A stretch of DNA of 64,000 nt from Flagellimonas ochracea (GTDB taxonomy: Bacteria; Bacteroidota; Bacteroidia; Flavobacteriales; Flavobacteriaceae): positions 124,001-188,000 of the forward strand of contig NZ_JAAABI010000003.1 in assembly GCF_009903685.1 (NCBI RefSeq), given 5' to 3'. Both the position numbers and the translations under genes were made by a program. Under the pieces are notes generated by a model. That model worked only from the letters and a program-made list of their open reading frames with translations, searched no databases and was not told the origin of the DNA. Shown here piece by piece: positions 42,861 through 51,773 of this stretch. Positions within the stretch are counted from its first letter, which is position 1; each line of letters begins with the position of its first letter.

Positions 42861-44131
42861 ATTGATGTATTTAGTTCTCTTTTTGCATGTCCAAGTCCCA
42901 ACCTAAGACCGTTGTACGACCAAAGCAAGGCCAAGGGCACAGCAACAAGGGCAATTGTTGACAGCCCCAATCCCAATGAGGTCAGGCCGGCAAAAAACCA
43001 TCCTGTTATCGCATCACCTCCCCGGTATATGGCCGTGTCGATAAAGTTTTTTGACTGATATTTATATTCATGCGAGGTAACGGTGAAAAGAATTTCCTTG
43101 CTTGGTCGCAGTAGAAAAAAGTTCCCGGCCCGGTGAACGATCAACAAAACGGCTATCAATATTAAGGATAATTTAAAACCCATTAGGAATAAACCGATGG
43201 CCACCAACAACGGAATTATGGCCATGGTTAATGCTAAACCCATCTTTTTTATGATTCGAGATGTAAAAAGCAACTGGCCAACTATGGCCAATGTATTGGT
43301 TGCCAAATCCACTTTGGAAAAATAGGATATTCGTTGACCACTGTTTAAGCTGGCTACTTCCAATAAATGGGCCTGCTCGAAATAAAGAAAAGTGGAAATG
43401 GAAGTGTAAAGCAATACAAAGGTAGCTATCCCCAAAAGATAGTTTGATTTAAAAGTGTTACTAATGCCATAAAACAGACCGCTGTTTTGATTGCTCCGTT
43501 TTTGTTTGGACATCCTGTTTTCTTCTGGGAGAGAATTTTTAGCCATGGAAAAGAGGCCTAACATGCAGCCAATTCCAATCGATAATAATAGCGCCGCAAC
43601 CAGAAGCATTTCCTTAAAACTTACAAGATAGGATAGGTAATTGGACAAAAGAGGCCCTGAAATTGCACCCAAACTGCCACCGGATGCGATAACACCGAAA
43701 ACCCGCTTTGAAGAAAAACTCGAAAACAAATCGGCCATAAAACTCCAGAAAAGCGACACCACAAAGAGATTAAAAACACTGATCCATATAAAAAATGCCG
43801 TTGGTAACCAACCCAATCCAATTTCAAGGTGAAATAGCCCATAGAATCCAAGAATGTTTAGAAAGAAGAATGTGTAGCAATACAAAAGCAAGCTAAATGG
43901 GCTGTATCTCCTGTTTAAGAGGCCAAAGACAGGAACGATGAAAAGCATTGCCAAAAAAGTGCCGGTAAAAAGCCATTGCATGTTTTCAGCACCATTTTGG
44001 ATACCCATTTCATCACGTATGGGCCTTAGTACAAAATAAGCGCAAAGCAGACTGAAAAAAAAGAAAAAGGACAGTAGAACAGAAGTCCTTTCTTTAGGTT
44101 TTACCAGTAATATTTTCTCGATGACATCCAT
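42857..44131 (-). CDS. Twelve-helix MFS-type transporter (nucleotide-translocase-like superfamily branch)
   Basis: A 424-residue inner-membrane protein with about 12 hydrophobic helices. The start FFFFFSLLCAYFVLRPIRDEMGIQNG and the GLRLGLGH-type end resemble bacterial members related to the plastid/rickettsial ATP:ADP translocase fold within the MFS-like group; the substrate of free-living homologues is generally unknown. ATG 44131 (MDVIEKILLVKPKE) is used; a TTG gives five more residues. Operon with the aldo/keto reductase. Confidence 0.78.
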   Translation of the reverse strand: MDVIEKILLVKPKERTSVLLSFFFFFSLLCAYFVLRPIRDEMGIQNGAENMQWLFTGTFLAMLFIVPVFGLLNRRYSPFSLLLYCYTFFFLNILGFYGLFHLEIGLGWLPTAFFIWISVFNLFVVSLFWSFMADLFSSFSSKRVFGVIASGGSLGAISGPLLSNYLSYLVSFKEMLLVAALLLSIGIGCMLGLFSMAKNSLPEENRMSKQKRSNQNSGLFYGISNTFKSNYLLGIATFVLLYTSISTFLYFEQAHLLEVASLNSGQRISYFSKVDLATNTLAIVGQLLFTSRIIKKMGLALTMAIIPLLVAIGLFLMGFKLSLILIAVLLIVHRAGNFFLLRPSKEILFTVTSHEYKYQSKNFIDTAIYRGGDAITGWFFAGLTSLGLGLSTIALVAVPLALLWSYNGLRLGLGHAKRELNTSI

Positions 44132-44220
44132 GAATTTTGAACCCAAGAATTAAGCTTGTATTCAAATTTGATTAAGATGGAAGGAAGAACCTATTGGATT
44201 CTGAAAAGAGGCTGACAGAT

Positions 44221-45270
44221 TTACAAATCTGTCAAGTTATTCCCTGCCCGAAATTCTGATGGTGTTTGGGAAGTAGCTTTTTTGAAGGCAGTATTGAAAG
44301 ATGAAAGTGAATTGAACCCACAATCAAAGGCAATGGCAGAAATTTTAATACTTCGATAATTTTCATCCTGTAGCAATTGCATTGCTTTTTGGATTCTGTA
44401 GGTATTCAAGAACGTGGAAAAATTCTGGTCAAATTCTTTATTTATTAAATAGGACAGCTTGTAAGGTTGCACATTAATTTCTTTGGCCAAACTGCCAAGT
44501 GTACAGTTTGGATTTAAAAAAGGCTGCTCCGTTTTCATGTGTTCCAAAAGCCTTTTGCTAATCCTTTCTACATGCTCTGGTGCTATGGCAATATTTTGAT
44601 TGCCCTTTGAAGCACTTAGAACCTGTGGGTACTTGAATACATAAATACTGGTCACAAATAAGAATATCGCGTAGATCACGGGCCCCATCAGATAAGGGGT
44701 CAGTCCCAGTATGTAATTGGAAAAGTAGGCCAGTTGAAGTAAAAAACCACCCAATAAAAGCAACATGTACCAGCTTTTTCTTTCTTTTTCAATGGTATGA
44801 GCCAAATGGCCTTGTCGGAGACCGACCAAAAACATAATCCAAGTGGCAACTATGTACAACCCTTGATGAATTAGCAGTGTTGAATATCCAAATGAGTACC
44901 AAAACCTATCTAAGGTTAGGGAGGAAAGTGTTAGGAGTAAAAAGAGAGATGGAACAAAATGGATGAAAAAAATGCTTGTCCACTTTTTGCTATAGAGCTC
45001 ACAATAAATATATAGGAAAAGGGCAGGGCCATACACCGAGTGGGCAAGGAAACCAAAATTCAATACCCATAGCTCCACATCCTCAGCATAAACCCAGAGC
45101 AAAGATTTAACTATTCTGAGGGTAACACTAAAGAACACCACGCTGAGCAACAATGCCGATGGAGATCTTTTTCTTGAAAGGAAAGAAATGATGGAAAGGT
45201 AAAAACCTTGTACCGCTGCAACCAAGGCAATCAAAAGTTCAATTTCTTTACCAATCTTTAGTGCTCTCAT
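44221..45270 (-). CDS. Membrane-anchored AraC-family regulator
   Basis: A 349-residue protein whose first ~215 residues form six or seven transmembrane helices and whose C-terminal ~105 residues are an AraC/XylS HTH pair (NCTLGSLAKEINVQPYKLSYLINKEFDQNFSTFLNTYRIQKA...ISAIAFDCGFNSLSSFNTAFKKATSQTPSEFR). Such proteins sense a signal in or across the membrane and act on DNA directly. It is upstream of, and co-directional with, the transporter-reductase pair 89 bases away, and divergent from the Y_Y_Y regulator gene. Confidence 0.9.
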   Translation of the reverse strand: MRALKIGKEIELLIALVAAVQGFYLSIISFLSRKRSPSALLLSVVFFSVTLRIVKSLLWVYAEDVELWVLNFGFLAHSVYGPALFLYIYCELYSKKWTSIFFIHFVPSLFLLLTLSSLTLDRFWYSFGYSTLLIHQGLYIVATWIMFLVGLRQGHLAHTIEKERKSWYMLLLLGGFLLQLAYFSNYILGLTPYLMGPVIYAIFLFVTSIYVFKYPQVLSASKGNQNIAIAPEHVERISKRLLEHMKTEQPFLNPNCTLGSLAKEINVQPYKLSYLINKEFDQNFSTFLNTYRIQKAMQLLQDENYRSIKISAIAFDCGFNSLSSFNTAFKKATSQTPSEFRAGNNLTDL

Positions 45271-45433
45271 TTACAGGTCGCATTAACTTCAAGGATAAAG
45301 TTAGATAATTATTTTTTCTTTCCCTTTCAACACAATCACTGTTCGGCATGAGTTTTCTTTATAATGATGAAGTAGACCGATTTGTGTTTTTCTGAAAAAA
45401 GGTCATATCTTAAGAAAAAGATTTTCAAAAGTA

Positions 45434-48235
45434 ATGCGACTGCCATCTATTCTCTGCCTGTTTTTAAGTGCTGTATCACTCTTTTCACAAGAGCTTCCGC
45501 CTATTCAAAATTATGCACCGTCCGATTATCAGGCCGAAAATCAAAACTGGGCCATATCACAATCAAAAGACAAACTCCTGTATATAGCCAACAGCAAGGG
45601 TCTTTTGGAATTCAATGGTGCCAAATGGAAGCTATTCCCCTCTCCGAATGAAACAATCATGCGTTCCGTAAAGGTTGTGGAAGACAGAATTTATACAGGA
45701 TGTTATATGGAGTTCGGCTATTGGATTCGGAATGGTTTTGGACAACTGGAGTACACCTCATTGTCAAAAAAAATTGCGGAAAAGCTGATTCAAGACGAGG
45801 AGTTTTGGGGCATTTTCCATATGGATAGTTGGATTTTGTTTCAATCGCTCAACAGAATATATGTGTACAATACTGTTGATGATTCGTTCCACATCATTGA
45901 TTCGGAAACCAATTTGTTCCGCATGTTTAAAGTGGGGGAAAGCATTTACTTTCAGAAAAGCGATAAAGGAATATTTAGGATAGAAAATGGCATGCCGATT
46001 TTGGCTTATGATGATGGACCTGCGGTTAAGGACGAAATCATTAATATTTTTCAAAGAGAGAATGACATTTTGTTGATTTCTCGGAATAACGGTCTTTTCA
46101 GTGCCCATGACGGAGAGATTGCAAAGTGGGAATCAAGTCTGGACAGCCTGTCTCCAAAAATAAGCACATATAGTGCCATACAGTTGGAAGACAACAGTTT
46201 CGCACTTGGTACCATTTCGAATGGGGTAATCCTTCTCGATGAGAACGGGCAGCTTATCCAACACATAGACCAGATTAAGGGACTAAGAAATAATACGGTA
46301 CTGTCACTGATGGAAGATTTAGACCATAATATCTGGTTGGGCCTGGACAATGGTGTGAGCTATCTGGACCTTAAATCCCCGATTAGGGTTTACTATGACA
46401 ATAAAGGAGTGGTGGGTAGTATTTATGCCTCAATCGTGAAGAATGATATGCTCTACTTAGGTACCAACCAAGGACTTTTTTATAAACCCATAAACAGCTC
46501 AAAGGACTTTCGATTGATTAAAGGTACCCAGGGGCAGGTTTGGTCTTTAAAAATCATAGGCGAAACGCTTTTTTGCTGTCATCACAGGGGAACTTTTATT
46601 GTTGAAGAAGGCAATGCCAGACGTGTTGCCAATGTGGAAGGTACCTGGAAGATTGGACGTGTGCCAGGAAAACCAAACCTTTTGTTGCAGGGAAACTATG
46701 ACGGCCTTTATATTTTAGAACAGATTGGGGACGAATGGAGACTTCGAAATAAAATTGAAGGATTTGAGAACTCTTCACGATTTTTTGAGATTCTTGGAGA
46801 CAAGGTTTTCGTGAACCATGAGTACAAAGGAATCTTTAGTATGGAGGTGGACCCGGACTATATCAAAGCCAGTAACGTAAATATCGATACCACCTTTAGA
46901 GGATTTAATACGGGGATTGCAAAGTATAATGGCAATCTGTTATACGCTTATAAGAAGGGAGTTTTAAAATATGATGAAAATTCGAATACCTTCATCAAGG
47001 ATAGTATTTTGAGTAACGTGTTCACAGAAAACAATTATGTATCCGGGAAAATGATTTTGGATGAGCGTAAAGGCCATCTTTGGATATTCACAAATGATGA
47101 TATTGGGATAATCTCACAGGGTAAGCTGGCGAATACTCCTATTATTGAATCCATACCCTTATTGGAAAAAATGAGAGGTGATATAGTGGGATATGAAAAT
47201 GTAACGGAATTTGGAGATAGTGGAGACTATTTAATCGGGAGCAGCTCGGGTTATCTGATTGTGGATATTGAAGATGTAACGGAACAGGAATTCGAAGTTA
47301 ACATAGACAATGTCTCAAAGACGAATAAGGAGAATAATACAAAAACCTTTGTGAAAAAGGATGCACAAGGAAATTTTGAAAGCCACGAGAACAACTTGGA
47401 GATTACGTTTTTCGCTGCGGAGTACAACAAATATTTAAACACCAATTATCAATTCCAACTACAGGGAATCTATGATAATTGGAGCAACTGGTCGGAAGAA
47501 TCAACGGCGACTTTCGAGAATCTCCCATTTGGTGAATATACGTTTAGGGTTAAAGCCAAGATTGGGGATACGATTTCCAACAATATTGCCACCTATTCAT
47601 TCAAGATAAATAGACCTTGGTATCTCTCCAATGTGTTTTTGGCCTTATATGTCATCGGTTTTGTTTTGGGAGCATTACTGATGCATCAGGCCTACAGGCG
47701 TCACTATCACAAAAAACAAAGGGTATTGATAGAACAAAACAAAAAGGAAATGGAGCTTGCCAGGGCTCAAAATGAAAAGGAGATCGTTAAGATCAAAAAT
47801 GAACAACTTCAACAAGAGTTCAAAAGTAAGAGCAATGAATTGGCAGCATCTACCTTAAGCATTATTAGGAAAAATGAGTTGCTGTCTAAAGTAAAGGAAC
47901 AGCTAGTATCTAATGTTGAGGACAAGGAATCCATAAAGCCGATCATTCGTGTAATCGATAAGAACCTTACCCAGAATGATGATTGGGAAATGTTCAAGGA
48001 AGCATTTAACAATGCTGACCGAAAGTTCCTGAAAAAATTGAAAAAGGCACATCCAAATCTTTCACCTAATGATGTTAGGTTATGTGCCTATTTACGTTTG
48101 AATCTTTCATCCAAAGAGATTGCTCCGCTGCTGAACATCTCTGTTAGAAGTGTGGAGATAAAACGCTACCGTCTCAGAAAAAAGATGGAATTGGCTCACG
48201 AGGACAATCTTGTAGACTATATTCTTAAGCTATAG
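45434..48235 (+). CDS. Y_Y_Y/beta-propeller sensor with LuxR-type HTH output
   Basis: A 933-residue transmembrane regulator. Signal peptide (about residues 1-17), a periplasmic beta-propeller region with repeated LGLDNGVSYLD/LGTNQGLFYK blades (about 20-620), a Y_Y_Y domain (about 645-720, with YQFQLQGIYDNWSNWSEE), one transmembrane helix (about 728-750), a long coiled coil (about 755-860) and a C-terminal LuxR-like HTH (about 872-930, LSPNDVRLCAYLRLNLSSKEIAPLLNISVRSVEIKRYRLRKKM). Unlike hybrid two-component systems of polysaccharide loci it lacks kinase and receiver, so the HTH is tethered to the membrane. It lies upstream of the beta-glucan genes and probably controls them. Confidence 0.9.
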   Translation: MRLPSILCLFLSAVSLFSQELPPIQNYAPSDYQAENQNWAISQSKDKLLYIANSKGLLEFNGAKWKLFPSPNETIMRSVKVVEDRIYTGCYMEFGYWIRNGFGQLEYTSLSKKIAEKLIQDEEFWGIFHMDSWILFQSLNRIYVYNTVDDSFHIIDSETNLFRMFKVGESIYFQKSDKGIFRIENGMPILAYDDGPAVKDEIINIFQRENDILLISRNNGLFSAHDGEIAKWESSLDSLSPKISTYSAIQLEDNSFALGTISNGVILLDENGQLIQHIDQIKGLRNNTVLSLMEDLDHNIWLGLDNGVSYLDLKSPIRVYYDNKGVVGSIYASIVKNDMLYLGTNQGLFYKPINSSKDFRLIKGTQGQVWSLKIIGETLFCCHHRGTFIVEEGNARRVANVEGTWKIGRVPGKPNLLLQGNYDGLYILEQIGDEWRLRNKIEGFENSSRFFEILGDKVFVNHEYKGIFSMEVDPDYIKASNVNIDTTFRGFNTGIAKYNGNLLYAYKKGVLKYDENSNTFIKDSILSNVFTENNYVSGKMILDERKGHLWIFTNDDIGIISQGKLANTPIIESIPLLEKMRGDIVGYENVTEFGDSGDYLIGSSSGYLIVDIEDVTEQEFEVNIDNVSKTNKENNTKTFVKKDAQGNFESHENNLEITFFAAEYNKYLNTNYQFQLQGIYDNWSNWSEESTATFENLPFGEYTFRVKAKIGDTISNNIATYSFKINRPWYLSNVFLALYVIGFVLGALLMHQAYRRHYHKKQRVLIEQNKKEMELARAQNEKEIVKIKNEQLQQEFKSKSNELAASTLSIIRKNELLSKVKEQLVSNVEDKESIKPIIRVIDKNLTQNDDWEMFKEAFNNADRKFLKKLKKAHPNLSPNDVRLCAYLRLNLSSKEIAPLLNISVRSVEIKRYRLRKKMELAHEDNLVDYILKL

Positions 48236-48572
48236 CACTATACAGTTTGCCCTATTTTCCACAACAACACCTATACATGTTGATTTTTCTTACATAAATT
48301 TTAAACACCATTCTTTTCCTTAAGCCCCGTAAAAACAGGCACAATGACAATGTCGCAAAAAATTGGGTCTTTTTTTGTGTTGTATATTTTTTGTTGAGGT
48401 ATTTTTTATGGAATTGATAGTTCTTTAAGCTAAGTTTAACGTTCTGTAAAATGGCAATTTTTGTTTTGCTGAGGAAGTTTAATCGTTTAAGGTCTTGAAA
48501 CCTTGAAATCCTTGTCTGCAAAATTTACAAAATTACCTTAACAACAGAATCAACTTAAACTAACACACTACT
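48236..48572 (+). other. Leader region of the beta-glucan locus
   Basis: A 337-base AT-rich spacer with no gene. It must contain the promoter of the large downstream operon, but I find no clean TAnnTTTG with a -33 box; TTGTATATTTTTTGTTG near 48379 is the closest. The HTH regulator encoded just upstream is the likely ligand of sites here. Confidence 0.35.
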
Positions 48573-51500
48573 ATGAAAAACTATCTGCGCGTACTAATTT
48601 TTTTACTGTTCAGCATGGGTGTCCACGCACAAGCGGATAAGGTATCCGTTGTAAGTGAGGAAACGGGCACGAGATTGGTGGTCAATGGAGAGGATTTCAT
48701 GATTAATGGAATGAACTGGGATTACATCCCCATTGGTACCAACACGGTAAATGCACAATTTTGGGAAAAATCGGATGACATTATTAAAGCGGGCCTTGAT
48801 ACCGAAATGTCACTCCTGAAAAACATGGGTGTCAATGTCATTCGTCAATATACCGGTGTTCCTGCCAAATGGATTAGATACATCTATGAAAACTATGGCA
48901 TCTATACCATGCTCAATCATTCGTTTGGTCGCTATGGGTTAACACTTGATGGTGTTTGGACACCAGTGACGATTTATGATGATCCTAAGACTATGGAGTT
49001 TTTGATGACAGAAATGGAAGAATTGGTCAAAGGATACAAAGATACCCCTGGTCTATTACTGTATTTATTAGGTAATGAAAATAACTATGGGCTGTTCTGG
49101 GCTGGAGCCGAAACAGAAGATTTTCCCGATGATGAAGGGAGGATAGATTTCATTGGCGAAAGCAGAGGAAGACCTATGTACCGTTTGATGAATGAGGCTG
49201 CGAAAAAAATGAAGGCCATGGACCCTTCACATCCAGTGGCTATTTGTAATGGAGATGTCCTCTTTATTGATATCGTTGCAGAGGAATGCAAGGACGTGGA
49301 TATCTACGGAACCAACACCTATCGTGGAGTTTCATTCGGAGACATGTTTCAAGTAGTTAAGGACAAACTCAACAAACCTGTAATGTTCACCGAATTTGGT
49401 GCTGATGCATTCAATGCCGTTGAAAACAAAGAAGACCAATTTTCCCAAGCCTATTATATGGTTGGTAACTGGAAAGAAATATATGAGAATGCTGCAGGCT
49501 TGGGCAAGGTCGGAAATTCTATTGGAGGTTTTACCTTCCAATTCAGTGATGGTTGGTGGAAATATGGATTTGATGACAGGGAGAACGCAGATGTTCATGA
49601 CAACAATGCCTCATGGTCCAATGGAGGATATGCACGTGACCTGGCCTATGAAGGAGCCAACAACATGAATGAAGAATGGTTTGGGATTTGTGCCAAGGGA
49701 GCTACAAACCCTAGAGGTCTCTATGACCTTTATCCGCGAGCGGCATATTACGCATTGAAAGAAGCGCACCAACTCAACCCCTATGCCGATGGTGTTGATG
49801 CGGAATTCGTTCAAAATCACTTTAAGAATATCGAATTAATGGAGGCTGTTTTGAAAGCTAGAGGGGACAAAGCAGCACTTCAAGGCGAACAAAGCAACCT
49901 GCTGCGCATCAGTAATCTTCAGGCAAAACTTGCAACCTTTAGTACTGGGGGTTCGCTTATAACGACACCGGACACACCCGATCCCGAGGATCCTAATACG
50001 TTTCCAAATCAACTGGGCTTTGATCATATGCAATCCTATTTTATTGGAGTTGAGGGCAATCCAGCACCCAATATGCGGGCCGAAGTCAATGTAAATGTGG
50101 TAGGAAACGTTGCCCAAAATCCTATTAATGAAATATTTTATGAGAATAATGCACGTCCAATCGATGTAAGTACCGATCAAGGCGACGTGGTCGTTTCTGA
50201 TGTGAACAGGGTTAGAGTGTACCAGGCAGAATTTGAATGGAAAGCCAAAGAATTTGATTTACGAGGATTCTACAGGACGGGTCATTACCATTGGGGATAT
50301 GAAGGAGACTTTTTTGGTTTTTATCCTGAGGCCAATTATGGACCAAACCTAGATATATACAATGGTGAAATTCTTGGAGCTGAAATAGATGGGAAAGGCC
50401 CTTTAAAAGGTTTAAAAGTTGCAGTAGGCCCCCAATTGTGGTGGGGTGCCAATCCAACCATGTTGTTCAAATATCGAAGACACATAGGAAAGTTCAATGT
50501 TACGGGTATTTATCATCGGGATTTTGAGACCAATGTTGTTTTAGATGAAAATGGTAGACGAGTTCTGGATGTCAATCAGACACGAAGTGGTGTGATTCCT
50601 CCATGGCCAACAGAAAGGGCAGCACTTGCCGTAGAAAGGGAATTTGGAAAATTTGGTTTTGAAATAGGAGGTATTTGGGCTGGTAGTCCTTTAAATGGTA
50701 TTGGATTTCAAGACGTTAGGGGCACTCCCGGGAACTATGTGGTTTTTCGTGACAGAATTCAAGAATCTGATAATTGGGGTGGTAAATTCAAAGTGACCTA
50801 TGAAGGGGGTAAGTTCAATTGGTACGGCCAAACCGCAGCTATGGGACTCATTGCCAATGGGGGTGCAGACCAAACCTTAACTTTTACAGGTTGGAAATTA
50901 AGAGATACCGGAAGTGGCAATCAGGTCAATGTTTTATCTGGGTTTACATATGCCACTGGCAATTTTCAGATTGCACCCAATTTCATGTGGCAAAAGCCAT
51001 TGGTCGAAGCCATGCCCCAGGATGCGGAAGGACCTGCACGGTTAAGAAATATTATTGATGACCCTTTTGCAGTCCGGGCAAATCGTGAAACTACGGCGGG
51101 TGAAATACTGATTACCTATGACCCAACTCCAGGTACTTGGATGTACGAGTGGGACAACGATAGGGCAGAAGATGCTAAGTTTGCCATGAATTTGGGCTTT
51201 GTATATCGTCATCTCCCAACTACAATGGATGCGCATATCGGTTTCCAGGCTAATCGTACATTCTTCGCTTTTCCAAATTCAGCTCCAGCTGAGGACCTAT
51301 GGGAAGTGCATTCCAGAATGGTTTCTAAAATTGGACCAGATTTGGGGATTATTGGAAATTTCTATTATGGAAATGGACAGGGCAATGGTGATTCGGACAG
51401 ATTGATTTATCGTTTTGGTGGAGACATTAGAATGATTTATAAAAAGTTCAGATTGCGCTACACCCAGCAGATCAATGATTGGGGACCTTACGATTACCAT

Positions 51501-51761
51501 CGTGATTTTAACCTTACCTACCCGGTGCAGTTGATGCTCGATATTTCAACCACGCTAGGCAAACCAGATTGGTTTATTCTTCCCAGTACTCAAATCGGAA
51601 TTCGAGGGACATGGAGATCATTGAACGAATTCTCGCCAAGATATCTTCCCAATCAAGTGTCCGGAGAGTTTTCTAACGAACCGACGATAAGTCCAGTTGG
51701 TTTTGATAATGGAAACGAATGGGAGATCATGACATACGTTCACATCAATATCGGGAATTAA
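48573..51761 (+). CDS. Clan-A glycoside hydrolase fused to a putative outer-membrane beta-barrel
   Basis: A 1062-residue exported protein. Signal peptide residues 1-20 (ending GVHAQ). A TIM-barrel glycosidase domain (about 25-410) resembles the GH2-type catalytic barrel: acid/base Glu169 in LLGNENNYG and nucleophile Glu274 in VMFTEFGAD, about 105 residues apart as usual in clan A. A Pro/Asp-rich linker (TPDTPDPEDPN, about 465-475) leads to a 590-residue region of alternating aromatic beta strands with short polar turns (FRLRYTQQIND, FNVTGIYHRDF, ending YVHINIGN), which looks like an outer-membrane barrel of 16 or so strands. First gene of the GH16 operon. Likely acts on beta-glucan at the outer membrane; the exact linkage is not determinable. 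Confidence 0.8.
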   Translation: MKNYLRVLIFLLFSMGVHAQADKVSVVSEETGTRLVVNGEDFMINGMNWDYIPIGTNTVNAQFWEKSDDIIKAGLDTEMSLLKNMGVNVIRQYTGVPAKWIRYIYENYGIYTMLNHSFGRYGLTLDGVWTPVTIYDDPKTMEFLMTEMEELVKGYKDTPGLLLYLLGNENNYGLFWAGAETEDFPDDEGRIDFIGESRGRPMYRLMNEAAKKMKAMDPSHPVAICNGDVLFIDIVAEECKDVDIYGTNTYRGVSFGDMFQVVKDKLNKPVMFTEFGADAFNAVENKEDQFSQAYYMVGNWKEIYENAAGLGKVGNSIGGFTFQFSDGWWKYGFDDRENADVHDNNASWSNGGYARDLAYEGANNMNEEWFGICAKGATNPRGLYDLYPRAAYYALKEAHQLNPYADGVDAEFVQNHFKNIELMEAVLKARGDKAALQGEQSNLLRISNLQAKLATFSTGGSLITTPDTPDPEDPNTFPNQLGFDHMQSYFIGVEGNPAPNMRAEVNVNVVGNVAQNPINEIFYENNARPIDVSTDQGDVVVSDVNRVRVYQAEFEWKAKEFDLRGFYRTGHYHWGYEGDFFGFYPEANYGPNLDIYNGEILGAEIDGKGPLKGLKVAVGPQLWWGANPTMLFKYRRHIGKFNVTGIYHRDFETNVVLDENGRRVLDVNQTRSGVIPPWPTERAALAVEREFGKFGFEIGGIWAGSPLNGIGFQDVRGTPGNYVVFRDRIQESDNWGGKFKVTYEGGKFNWYGQTAAMGLIANGGADQTLTFTGWKLRDTGSGNQVNVLSGFTYATGNFQIAPNFMWQKPLVEAMPQDAEGPARLRNIIDDPFAVRANRETTAGEILITYDPTPGTWMYEWDNDRAEDAKFAMNLGFVYRHLPTTMDAHIGFQANRTFFAFPNSAPAEDLWEVHSRMVSKIGPDLGIIGNFYYGNGQGNGDSDRLIYRFGGDIRMIYKKFRLRYTQQINDWGPYDYHRDFNLTYPVQLMLDISTTLGKPDWFILPSTQIGIRGTWRSLNEFSPRYLPNQVSGEFSNEPTISPVGFDNGNEWEIMTYVHINIGN

Positions 51762-51773
51762 AAATAAAGCAAC

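Noticed and set aside
48252-48521. 89-codon leftward ORF in the leader of the beta-glucan locus
   Set aside because: Lysine-rich translation of AT-rich non-coding DNA, no family resemblance, and it covers the region that must hold the operon promoter.
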